Source of the DNA: Trichobilharzia szidati
Taxonomy: Eukaryota > Platyhelminthes > Trematoda > Strigeidida > Schistosomatidae
Direction: 5' to 3'
Length of the DNA: 64,000 nt
Assembly (NCBI GenBank): GCA_944472155.2
Contig: OX235279.1
Span: 138,418,920 to 138,482,919 of the forward strand
Within the stretch, counting starts at the first letter, position 1. Each line of letters starts with the position of its first letter. The position numbers and the translations under genes were made by a program. Shown here piece by piece: positions 44,962 through 55,626 of the stretch. The notes under the pieces were generated by a model. That model made no database searches. It was not told the origin of the DNA and was given only the letters and a program-made list of their open reading frames with translations.

Positions 44962-45043
44962 TATCTATGCAAAATTATGTATTTAAATGTGATTGTGCAG
45001 CTTTTGAAAATGAAATCGCTGAAAAGATATCTTTGCTGAACTT
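44962..45043 (-). repeat. Terminal inverted repeat of element I, right
   Basis: Reverse-complement partner of 43972-44050. Confidence 0.85.
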
Positions 45044-45049
45044 CGTGTT

Positions 45050-46005
45050 CTCTTCTTTCTAAGATACACTTTCATCTTAAACTTCGAAAACAGTAAATTG
45101 CTTGTACTATTCAAGATTTAACTACTAGGATGCAAAATAACTATGGTTACTTCGAATATGGTAGGTGTAAATTGTTATTCTGACAAGAATTGCTCATCTC
45201 AGCATCCCACTTAAGCCACTAGGCTGCCTAAGTTTTCAGTCATCGAAATGCGTCACAGTTAGTCTATTTCATCTGGTTTTAGACAAGCAGTTACAACCTT
45301 AAATCGTTGTCTGCACTCTTAAACAAATTCTAATAGGTCTTTAGCTAACTGCTGTGAATGTTTCGAAGGGAATAGAGGTGAAACTTTGTAGGGTATTGGA
45401 AAGAGCTTGGAGTTGAACATTACTGCTTCACTTGAAGGCTCTGAAAAGGGAGTAGATATTTTGCGACAAGACACGCTATGCACAAATGCATATTTACGAA
45501 CAAAAGTATTACTGTTATTCTTATTACAAAAAGTCTGATCCATTGGAATTTGTTAATAAATAAGTTGTTGTCTTTTCTTTTAAATATCCTCTTAGACGAT
45601 ATGTTGATACGAATAATTTCGTATTCGTATAACTGAGATGTGATAAACTGGATTCCAAACTTTAAGCCATAGTTTATCACAGTGTGCCATATCAAATAAA
45701 GCAGTATACTCCATACTCATACAGTTCATTGGTTTTTAATCTGGTTATATGGATGTTATTAAATATTCTTTATTGTAAATGGGATCACCTAAGATAGCCT
45801 AGAACTAACAGGCTAATTCTGATATTTTCAGTGATGAATGAAAATGAAACGAAATACACTAATGACTGAATAATTCACCTCTTAGGTGGAAGTTGGGCTA
45901 TTCTTATACATATTCACAATGGGACCACGTTTTTTAGCTATCGTGATGAGAGTATAAACTACTGAAGAACCCAGATAAATAGACACTAATGTGATCAACA
46001 AGAAG
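45050..46005. other. No gene; possible Penelope RT N-terminal relic
   Basis: The minus-strand frames at 45695-45420 and 45543-45319 include INYGLKFGIQF, which resembles the NLGLKF motif near the start of some Penelope RTs, then SSEAVMFNSKLFPIPYKV. The resemblance is slight. Nothing else is recognised in this stretch. Confidence 0.25.
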
Positions 46006-46006
46006 T

Positions 46007-46020
46007 CACTTGATCTGATT
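46007..46020. repeat. Target-site duplication, left (SINE copy 4)
   Basis: CACTTGATCTGATT, repeated perfectly at 46253-46266. Confidence 0.95.
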
Positions 46021-46252
46021 TTTTTTATTCCTTCACGTTCCTAGTGGAACATAGGGCTTCAAGCTAGAGGCTTGAAGTTTCTGTAGCAGCGTTTATTTTT
46101 ATAGGATGGGGTTGCTAGCCTCATGCTCAACCTTTCCTCTTCACCAGCATTATTTCTGGCTTAGCGAGGTAAAGGAGTGAGTCGGCCGGGGATCGAACCC
46201 CGGACCATGTGCATGGTCGGCGAGCATCCCAACCGCTATGCCACCGACTCCC
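46021..46252 (-). mobile_element. tRNA-derived SINE with RTE-like tail, copy 4
   Basis: On the minus strand: head GAGTCGGTGGCATAGCGGTTGGG and B-box GGTTCGATCCC, body TTACCTCGCTAAGCCAGAAA, GAAAGGTTGAGCATGAGGC, CTACAGAAACTTCAAGC, and tail AAGCCCTATGTTCCACTAGG ending in an A run. A perfect 14 bp target duplication flanks it (CACTTGATCTGATT). It is a recent insertion. The tail wording matches RTE 3' ends. Confidence 0.95.
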
Positions 46253-46269
46253 CACTTGATCTGATTAGG

Positions 46270-48155
46270 GTAACAAAACTAAATGGATTGGCTTGCTGGT
46301 TTATCACCATCTGATATCTGTTTCATTACTACTCAAACATTACCTCAAACATGTACAGTTTTTAAATTTTCTCTCTACCAAGGTTTTAACTTAAAAGGAC
46401 GCACTTTGTGACGCAGGCAATGGTGGTTAGTAGATAGCTGTGTAGTGAGTATTTCAAATTCTTTACCAATGCTCTCAAGGGTATGAGATAAAGACAATCA
46501 GGACATCAGGTGAACAGATAGCCATCGAATCATAGCCTCAAAATACAACATATTAAAATTTCCAACATCTGCAAGTTCATTATACAAATCCGCTACTATT
46601 TTCCGGTACACCGTATCTTTAAACAGCTATTACCTGAATATTGGCCTGCCACTCGTTGCTGAAATGTATTCCGATGGTGTTTCTGAAGCTATATTAACTA
46701 ACTTTGACTAGTAAAACCCATTCGGATGCATACAAAAGTGCTGGCTTACTACATCAATATGTATCAGTGATACAACCTTGAGAAGGTAAAGAGTTGAAAG
46801 TCTCATAACGCTGGATTCTTATTCAATGGCTGGAGATACTGGATCCGAAATTCATCACTGTAGTGAGTACGCACTGCAAACAAGTCACAAAACTGGAACC
46901 CAATAGCTGTTAATTGCCTCTTGTTTAGAAAGACTGTGGAATACCTTTTCAGTGGATCATCATGATGAGCATTTAAAAATAATGGGGACTTTTTCAGTAA
47001 TTACAAATAATACATACCTAGTCTTATGGATGCGGAACAGTTTTTAATTTGCAAAAAATAATAAATATTTAGCGAGCCCTTCCAAAAATTATATTCGCCA
47101 ATTTACTTATTCAAAATAACTGCGGGTTTTGTTACAGCATCTGATAACCATGTTTCTAAAATATCTGACTCGTATGAAGAATCCTCGGTTTTTTTCTGTT
47201 ATTTAATCCGCCTACTGAAAATGCTATATAAGTAGTTAATTAATTGCGGTAAAATAGATCAGGAGATAATTGCACCGTTTGGAAGTGAACATTAAAACTT
47301 CTTAGGTTCCTCGTAAATTTCAGCCTAAATTGTTGTTCAGCACCGACAAAAGTTGTGTCATTATTTTGCGCTAACATTCAGACTGAAGATGCATCAATTT
47401 TAGAGATAGCGCATTTAGATAAACAACACTATTAGGACCGTTTCTTTCATTATTTTCTTTGCAAAAATGTCGTAAACGGTAGGATGGATCCATTTTTATT
47501 TCACGGGAATCTGTCTAGAGCATGGATGTTGACGGATATATTGAAATCTCAGCGTCCCTCAGAAGTGCCTCAAGTGCACTGAAACAACAAAAAATAATAA
47601 GGACTTTTGAAAAGTATTCTGAACTCGTGACCAAAAATCTACGAATGAAAGGGATTACTGTTTTGAACAGTGCATCTGTCTTGAATTATTCCTGAAGTTC
47701 TTAGCGTCCGTTCCCTATAAAGGACCTCCTACGGCAGATGGTGGGTGTACCGAATTTACCTCTCTTATCGATCTCATGTAGACACACATTTATGGTCTCT
47801 CCCAAGTACCTCCCACCTGACCTCTTCATGAGGAGTACGGTATTCTTGTTAAAGTGAATTGATTAGTGCCACTATTAAAAGCTCAATACCTGCCAGGTAA
47901 GTACTGAGCATTCATTGATAGGAAATGGAGCATATTGATTCAAAATCTGTGGTGCACGCGGCTATCAGGATCCGAAAAGAATGAATCACCTGTTTTGGAG
48001 GCCGGCAGCCATGGAAGAAACAGCTACTGACGTTGCTTTGCTGCTTTGTGAACCAGACTGAAAAACACAACATAGGGGGTTGGTTTCTGAAAACCCACTG
48101 CAGTTTGACCATCCAGGCCGTGTCTTAGCATTAACATGAAATGTAAATAAATGAA
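46270..48155. other. No gene recognised
   Basis: AT-rich sequence without a supportable reading frame or repeat. A few frames over 60 codons exist on the minus strand (47912-48308), but the longest overlaps the SINE head at 48161 and has no domain. Confidence 0.45.
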
Positions 48156-48160
48156 AAACT

Positions 48161-48239
48161 GTGCGTCCTTGGCACAGGGGTTAGGACGCACACCGACCAT
48201 GCACATGTTCCGGGGTTCGATGCCCTGCCGACGCACACT
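48161..48239 (+). mobile_element. tRNA-derived SINE head only, copy 5
   Basis: GTGCGTCCTTGGCACAGGGGTTAGG (A-box region) and GGGGTTCGATGCCC (B-box), ending GACGCACAC, equal to the tRNA-like head of copies 1-4. The body and RTE-like tail are absent. It is the one copy where the head resembles a tRNA gene without the SINE tail, but the acceptor ends pair poorly. Confidence 0.75.
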
Positions 48240-49165
48240 TGAAATCGAGCTACCAATATCACATGCTGAAAAATTCCATACATGTACCAAAACACGGTGT
48301 GGAATCAAGCTATAATCAAAATAAAAATTAATTAAAAATGCTTACCTCTTGTTACTGTCAAAATAACCCGTTGTTTTATTTTAGTTATCCTTACATTTTT
48401 TTATATCCTTGTTTTCATCGGTCATTAGTTGGTGTTTGAAATCATGGTCTGTCAGTGGCCTTTTGAGTCGCTTAACAGTCACCCTCATAAAGTTGACCTT
48501 CAACTCTTTTCTCTCACGTGACATGTTCAAGTATTGCCAACAACAATTTTCACAAACTGATGCGAAATGGACAATGTGCACGTCAATCCGGCACCTTAAA
48601 ACGTTTCTCTTTTCATATACTGTATCACAGATACCTGCATACAAAACCTCAGTGCGGTGCTCGAGTAACTTCTAGATCTTTAAGTTCAAACAGTTTTCAG
48701 TGCATGCGACAATCCGGAGAACCTATGGCATCCGTATCATGCTTGGCTGGTATCGGTGTTGCACTGAGTCTTTAGTGTGCTTCTAGAACGTTATTTTAGA
48801 GTAGCAGACAGTAGGTTGTTGCATTTTCGTGATCTCCGACTGGGCAACTACCGAAAGTCATCAGAATACAACAGAGGATCAGTTATAATATCCTGTGAAT
48901 GAAAGTCTCAAGCAGGCTAGCCGGGAAGATACCATTGAGCTGACTGGGAACTTGCATGCATATGTCGAGCACTCAGGTTGACTGGAAATTGTTTAGGTCT
49001 CATGTGACCGGATATTTTTAGGTCATATAACGAGCAGCATCTCCTCTAACTTGTGATACACTCGTTTCTAACAAGCCGTTGCTACAATATTACTTCTCCC
49101 TACTACCGAAGCTTACAACCAAATAAATCAAAATAGCATCATTTACAAATTGGGTGGATGCTCAC
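48240..49165. other. No feature recognised
   Basis: Opposed frames at 48381-48675 are chance products of unconstrained sequence. No repeat is recognised. Confidence 0.4.
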
Positions 49166-49169
49166 AGAT

Positions 49170-49670
49170 CTTCCCGTCCTAATGAAGCATTATTTTGAAT
49201 TCTCATTGTGCCATAGAATAAGCTAGATTTACCTTGCTCCTTGGTGCTGATCAGAGAAGTGGTCTTTTGCAGGATGACGTTAGCAAGCTGTTACAACCTA
49301 CTACTACAGCCGAATTCCAAGTCGATTTAAACTGCAAGTTAGTTGTGTACTGAAAAACACAGACTGCTCTTGAAGGACCTCATGAAGTTGGCAAGTAGGA
49401 CGATTGGGATCAACATTCACCTTAAAAGCGAATGAGGGTCCGCAAGTTCCTTGGTGCTTGCTGATCCATTCTGGCTGACAGATAGCATGACATTCTGCAT
49501 TATATCTTACGAACTAATCAAGAAGCCTTCTAATCAGCAAGTGTGATTGAATCAGTAGCTGCATCCGGTACAGGCAGAACCTCTTCTTCCCTGCCGATTA
49601 CCTTCTTAAAAAGACCCCAGGAACGCAGTAGATAGCATCCTGGAAAACATTTCCGTAATTCATTATTTGT
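49170..49670 (+). repeat. Unclassified dispersed repeat, second family, copy 1
   Basis: At least 49585-49680 (CTTAAAAAGACCCCAGGAAC, AGCATCCTGGAAAACA, then TTTTCAAG-TCA) matches the reverse complement of about 57820-57910. The frame around it contains no recognisable enzyme. The upstream 49170-49580 looks like part of the same unit but is unassigned. The 49670-50335 stretch after it holds nothing else. Confidence 0.5.
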
Positions 49671-50339
49671 CTTTTCAAGTTCACAAAAAGAAAATTTATG
49701 CGGGCAAGAGACGTCTCAGTCGCAGCTATTAACATTCAGACTGAAACTTTGATGAATTTTCACCCACTTCTTATATTATTTTCTCAGTTATCTTTCAGCA
49801 CAATGCTTTTAATTTCCATCAAACTATATACTACTGATTGATTTAGATGAGTAGTTGCATACTGGCCATACCAGCCAACAGTGCTTGCTAGCCAGATCGA
49901 GGTGATCTGAACACCAGAGCCGAAATGATTTGTCTCTCCAAGTTGAGTGCGACTGGGCACACCACTGATAATCTCGGCACTAAACGAATGAAACTGCCAT
50001 CCGATGTTTTGATCAGCACTCATTTCTCGACTGTGTAAAGGACCAATAGTGCAATATATATCATATAAAACAATGCTAGCCTTGTCTAGTGATCATCTCA
50101 CATCAGCTAATTTCCCGAAATATATATGGAAGAGCATGGGAGAATTTACTTTACAGTAATTACAGGTTCTTCAGGTTTGGTTAAACACCACGGGTTAAAA
50201 CTAACAGTCTGGAACTTACAATTTGGGAAACACATATCCTAGCTAAACAAAATATATTATACAGGATTAAAAAATTCACAAGTGCATTATTAGTATTATT
50301 ATTCATTCAATGCACTTCAGGTTTAATATACGGCAACGA

Positions 50340-50740
50340 AGGCGCCGATGCAATTGGAGGCGATCTCGCCCAGGATAATCACCGCCAGATTCAACTCCAA
50401 AGGAAGAAAAGTGTCAATTATACAATGCTATGTACCCACAAACAACGCAGACCTCGAAAAGAAAGAAGAGTTCCACCGACAACTACAGGCAAAAATGGAT
50501 AATACTCCAGCTGGTGACATTAAAATACTAATGGGAGACATGAACGCCAAACTGGGACCAGACAACACAGGAAAAGAACTCATCGTAGGTCGAAAAGCTC
50601 TCGGAGAAATGAATGAAAACGGAATTATCTTCGCTGAATTCTGAGCCTTCAATGAACTAGTGAATAGTGGCAGTGTATACAAACACAAGGATATCCACAA
50701 AGCTTTATGGGTGTCACCAGATGGGCGGACCAAAATCAAA
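50340..50740 (+). mobile_element. RTE AP-endonuclease fragment
   Basis: The plus-strand frame 50348-50644 (98 codons, with a stop just after) contains ISPRIITARFNSKGRKVSII, QCYVPTNNAD, then ILMGDMNAKLGPDNTG (the GDMNAKLG block) and AFNELVNSGSVYKHKDIHKALWVSPDGRT, the C-terminal end of an RTE endonuclease. At about 50740 it is cut by the CR1 element. The RT part of the same family resumes at 53287. The endonuclease/RT linker and the first part of the RT are missing. Confidence 0.85.
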
Positions 50741-53286
50741 CTCGTCAGATTGCTCCTTCCTTGAAGCACTTGGTCACTCTAACATTGTCAAATTTCCCAC
50801 TCGACTAGACAAAACACTGGATTTAGTTTTTACAAATGACGAAGGAATCTATGAAGCACGTAAACGTGCACCGATCCTCAACTCTGATCACTCTATTGTT
50901 CGTGTTCTACCAAAAATTTACAGCAAAACACATATTAAAGTCTTCTCGCATCTGTCTATGAAAGCACAACAAAGATGCTACTCATCCGAAAACTTACTCA
51001 ATCTAAGGTGCATGTTAAAAGACACTAACTGGGATTTATTCCATGAAAGTTCATTAGATGACACAATCGTCAATATAACGGATTATCTCAAGTTTTGCCT
51101 TGATATATGCTGTCCCAAACAAACTCTATTCAAACGTCTCGACCGCTTCTCATCTCCTTATCTCAAACAACTTCGCAGGAAAAAAGAAACTTTATACAAA
51201 TCCAAAGACAAGTTAGGACTCAAAAAGATTAATGCTCAAATCAAATCTGAGATCAAAAATCTTAATGCTATCTATAATGATACACTTTTATCATGTAAAT
51301 CTCCAATCAGTATGTGGAAACTTTTTAATGAAATTACTGGTAATAGTAAGAGTTGTAATACTTTTCCCTCTTATGATGTTAATGCTCTTAATCAGTCTTT
51401 TATACGCTGTCCTTCTACCTTAACTACTTCTAATGTTACCTATCATGTAGCTGAAAACTTTCACGACTTTAATACTCTCGATGTTCTAAAATGTCTTAAA
51501 ACACTCAAGCCCTCATGTAGCCTAGGTCCTGATGGTATACCTGCCTATGTTCTAAAACAATGTGCAGATGTGTTGTGTTCTCCACTAACCAACATCCTAA
51601 ATGCCTCTTTCTCCAAAAATATCGTACCTGATGCATGGAAAGACATCAAAATTGTCCCTGTCCCCAAACCTGGAAACGGCAAGAACGTAAAGTTCAGACC
51701 CATTGCCATCACTTCCCCGTTCCTAAAGCTTATGGAAAAACTAATACTTCTTAAACTCGAACCCTCCCTTAAAAACTTCGAAGACCCAAAACAATTTGCC
51801 TATAAACAGGGTAGGAGTACATTAGACGCTGCAGCTGTCTTACACAACAACATCGTCTCATCATTAGATAAAGGTGCCAAATACGTCCGCTGCACGTTTC
51901 TTGACTTCACTTCTGCTTTCGACTCTGTTCCTAGATGTCTCCTGCTAAATAAGCTCTCTTTGACGAAAACTGAGTCCTGGGTCACCAACTGGTTGCATTC
52001 CTACTTCTCAAACAGAATGCAGTACACCGTATACAAAGGTAAATCATCCTCTGCTACACTCACTGAAGCCGGAGTCCCCCAAGGCGCTGTACTCTCCCCA
52101 CTTCTCTTTTCTTTCTTTCTACATGACTTACCATCTTCAAATGACATTAATTTTGTCAAATACGCTGACGATCTGTCTGTATCTTTGCCTATCAAATGTC
52201 AAAGCGACTGCTCTAAACTTAATGGCTTTCTGTCAGAAATCAGCCAGTGGTCCAAGGAAAATGGTCTTACTCTAAACCCCTCCAAATGCCAAACAGTCAA
52301 TTTCACCTTAAGGCATGAATCCGACCTAAACAAACTGTTTGGCTCTCATGAGGTATGCAACATAGACGGCACTGAAATAGAAACTAAATCGGAAATTAAA
52401 TACCTAGGCGTCATTCTATCTGCCGATCTCTCCTGGTCGTCTCATATCTTAGCAATTTCTAAGAAAATATTCCGTCTTACCTTCTACATTAAGAAGTTAA
52501 AACATTCTGGTATTACCCAACCCTTACTCCTACAATTCGTTAATTCTCGCATCCTGCCTATTATTCTCTATTGTTCCCCCTTAGTTTTTCCCGGGCTACT
52601 GAAGAAAGACTATGACATATTACGCAGGATGTTAAATGTCGTCAGCAGAGTAAGCAACGTGCCACTTAACCAGGTTGTTAATATTTTGGTTGACAGGCAC
52701 ATGGACTCATGTGAAAAATGGGCCAAATCCATCTTATCTAACTCACACCACCCTCTTCACTCACAACTCTCCCCTTGTATCTCATCAGGTAAAACAAGAA
52801 GCCAATATAGAAAACTATATGCTCGCACCAGCAAATACAAAAACTCAACCATACCCTACTTAGCTCGTGTTCTGTGTGATAAAGAAAGCATCAGGCGTGA
52901 CACCTATAATTCATTAAATAGTCATTAGTACAACTGGATCTCATCTTTCCAACCCACTTCACCAATAGGTACAACATTTTCTTTCTTTCTGTTCCTTTTC
53001 TCTCTCTTCTTTTTCCGTTATGTGCTGCTTTGTCTCTTTCTCTCGCTTACGCCAGTTAATGAGACAGCTCCCACTTTTCTAACACCTTCAAACACTGTTT
53101 CAGCTTTACCTTTGCTACTGACATGCCAATGTATTGTTGTAATAATGAACTGTGGTTTCCTCAATCTATGTAGAATTCTATTTATTGATAATGTACAAAC
53201 TGGATGCAATACTGTAGTAAAAATGCTGAGAATTCCATTCTGTATCACAAGTACTGTTTTGGAATAAGGCAAATTATTATTATTAA
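50740..53286 (+). mobile_element. CR1-like non-LTR retrotransposon, 5' truncated, nested in RTE
   Basis: The unit contains the tail of an AP-type endonuclease (LDKTLDLVFTNDEGIYEA), an uninterrupted RT frame, a 3' UTR from 52929, and a short (ATT)n end at 53271-53285. The 5' boundary is where the RTE endonuclease reading stops. CR1-family elements typically end in short microsatellite-like repeats rather than poly(A). It is in the same orientation as the RTE host copy. The intact frame points to a young insertion. Confidence 0.88.
50741..52928 (+). CDS. CR1-like endonuclease C-terminus and reverse transcriptase
   Basis: An open frame that continues to a stop at 52928; counted from the upstream in-frame ATG at 50667 (which lies in the RTE host part) it is 753 codons. 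It ends the AP-endonuclease and carries a complete RT: a DGIPAYVLKQC region, FRPIAITSPFLKLMEKLI at about residue 343, FLDFTSAFDSVPR (first catalytic Asp at about residue 413), GVPQGAVLSPLLF at about residue 469, and the YADD box at about 499-502. Thumb and C-terminal connection domains follow, ending NSLNSH. Unlike every other retroelement here there are no stops or frameshifts and all catalytic Asp residues remain. A start codon for this truncated frame is not defined. RT functions in target-primed reverse transcription of its own RNA. Confidence 0.9.
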
Positions 53287-55062
53287 TCTCAAGGAACTGG
53301 AGGCGCAGCCTACTGGATACAAAAGTAAGAAGAGGAGCAAAGATAACACTAGACTGAATCCTTCAAAAGACTCCTAAATCGACCGCCACCTACAACGCGC
53401 CCAACAATACCAACAACGGAAGCAGAATTACCAGTGAACATCAACCCCCCGAGGAGAACACAAGTCCTGAAGACAATCAAGATGTTAAAAACTGAAAAAG
53501 CGGCAGGAACAGACAGAATCCCAGTAGAGGCATTGAAAATGAACCCAGAGACATAAGCGGGCTTGATGACATCACTACTGGAGAAGGTGCGGAAAAAGGG
53601 CAAGTTACCTGCGGATTGGAAGAAAGGCTACTTATTCAAACTGCCAAAGAAAGGAGACTTAAATCAATGCAAGAACTGGCGCGGAATTATGCTCCTGTCT
53701 ATCCCAAGCAAAATACATAGCCGCATCATCCTGGAGAGAATCAAACAAGCCCTGGATGAAAAACGTCTACCGGAACAGGGTGGATTCAGGAGGAACAAGT
53801 CAGGCATTGATCAAATCGCAACACTACGTATGATGATTGAACAGAGCTTAGAATGGCAGTCAGTTAGCTCTCCACCTCAACTTCATTGATTTTGAAAAGG
53901 CCTTCGGCAGCGTCGATCGAGAGGTAACTTGGTAACTACTTCGCCACCCCGGGGTGCCACCGACAATTATACATCTCATCCAACAGTTCTACGACAATGC
54001 TGCATGCCAAGTAATCCACAACAGGAAACTCATGGAATCCTTCGAAGTGAAAACGCGAGTAAGACAAGCTGGCTAGCTGCCTACTATCTCCAATGAGTTT
54101 CCTGACTGCGGCAGACTAGATAATTTGACACACAGTGAGCCGGGTAGTGAGAAGAGAGGAATAAAATGGACTCACACAAAAAACTTGGAGGATCCGGACT
54201 TCGCCGATGATATATGCCTGATTTCCCATAAAGTGGAAGATATGCAAGTGAAAAGCAACAAGTTGGCAGAAGAAGCATCCGGAGAAGATAGGAATTCAGG
54301 TGGACATAGATAAAACAGAGGTGATGAAGATTCCTGGGCAACAGCAACAACAACAACAGACAACAATCAGCATAAATGAAAGAAATCTGAAAGAAGCAAC
54401 CCCCTTTAACTACTTGGGAAGATTCGTTTTAAGTACAGAAGGATGGAACTAATAAGGATATCAAAGCTAGGATCTGGAAAGCAAGGCAAGCTTTCATCAC
54501 TCTCAAGTTTGTGTGCAAATCAACAGCACTCAGCGTTCAGCATAAAAAATTAGATCCGGATTTCCAACTCCAATGTGAAGTCAGTGCTAATTTATGGATC
54601 AGAGACTTGAAGCGTCACAAAAGGCACTTCGAACAAACGACACACCTTTATCATTAATTGTCCTCACTCAATACTTCGCTCAAGATCAGATGGCCGGCCA
54701 TAAGGGATCAGCAACAGCGTGGGATCTCTGTGAGCGAACCAACCAACCCAGCAGGAACCAATTGTGCAACAAATATGCAGGAAGAAATGCAGTTGGATTG
54801 GATTGGCCATACTCTGAGAAAACAAACCATCAAGTGTGTGACATCACACACCAGGTCTTTCCTAGAGTGGAACCCGAATGGGAAGCAGCGATTTGGTCGT
54901 GAGTGCGAGGGTGACATGGAGGAGATGATGCTAATAGGAGATGAAAGGATGTGGGCAGACATGGAAACAGGTGAAAACGTTGGTGGAGAACAGTACGTAA
55001 TTGAAACGTTCGGCTGAAGCCCTATGTTCCTCTAAGAACTGAAGGAAACAATAATAATAATA
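53287..55062 (+). mobile_element. RTE (SR2-like) RT and 3' end, downstream of CR1
   Basis: In shifting frames: LLNRPPPTTRPT, AAGTDRIPVEALKM, LPADWKKGYLFKLPKKGDLNQ, EQGGFRRNKSGIDQIATLR, FEKAFGSVDREV, a mutated motif B region, DPDFADDICLISHKVED (intact FADD, about 54200), TEVMKIPGQQQQQQQ, KSVLIYGSET and WNPNGKQRFGRECEGD. It ends GAAGCCCTATGTTCCTCTAA followed by an AATAATAAT tail to 55062. Stops and frameshifts make it inactive. Its endonuclease lies upstream at 50340-50740. Confidence 0.88.
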
Positions 55063-55084
55063 AGTAATAACTTATCTCCATTGT

Positions 55085-55625
55085 ATTATATTCCCTGCTC
55101 TCACTTTAACAACTGTCCATTAATGTTTATTCCCCCTTCACATGATCTTCTCTATGTTACCCTCGTATCCACGCTCAACGCATCGCTTACCATTCATGTG
55201 CCGTCACAGAATGTGACATTACTTTCTGCATTTTCCTGGATAGCATAACATTGGCCGCTAGATTTCTTTATTATATGTTTTTCCTTCCTGTTCTGCTATC
55301 TGATCTTCAGTATCGAAGTAACGAAGGCAGCTATTGATAAAAGTCTACAGTTTGGTGAAAATGCCTCAGCTGAAAAGCGCTTTAGTATCTGAAAGATAAA
55401 GAAGCATTGGCTTGACACCACTGTTGAACATTCAGATCTTGTTACTTGTGCTGGATGCTGCAGATCTCAGCATTAATTTTAGAGCAGTAAACGTTCGTCT
55501 TGCCTTCGTAATCCGATCCTGTTTGGCTCTGAACTCCTCATCCATGTCACGTGTTTTTGAAACGAAGCTGTCTAGATAAATGAAAGCGGTAACTTCGTTC
55601 AAATTTCTCCCACTGATTGTTATAT
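55085..55625 (-). mobile_element. RTE (SR2-like) 3' fragment, degenerate
   Basis: Minus-strand sequence corresponding to the stretch from the SVTTFIYLDSFV-like block (55600) down to the GNIEKIM-like block (55160). It has many stops and no clear terminal tail. Confidence 0.65.
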
Positions 55626-55626
55626 A

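Larger units (their letters stand above)
43972..45043 (-). mobile_element. Penelope-like element I with terminal inverted repeats
   Basis: The endonuclease lies on the minus strand at about 44900-44380: a linker (ILSRRTYSPLKKTFPSTTLRV), HMNHSVCTYQFTSSCGA (GIY block), HINRCMRVVSKRVREH where YIGRT is expected (YIG mutated to HIN), then CTLEALAICIEKPEPCVQEK with the catalytic Glu. No RT palm remains. The whole is bounded by an approximately 75-80 bp inverted repeat (43972-44050 and 44962-45043). Confidence 0.8.

Noticed and set aside
48161..48239. tRNA gene without SINE tail
   Set aside because: It equals the heads of SINE copies 1-4; acceptor ends pair poorly.
51800..52195. Minus-strand frames inside the CR1 RT
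   Set aside because: Antisense shadows of the intact RT frame.
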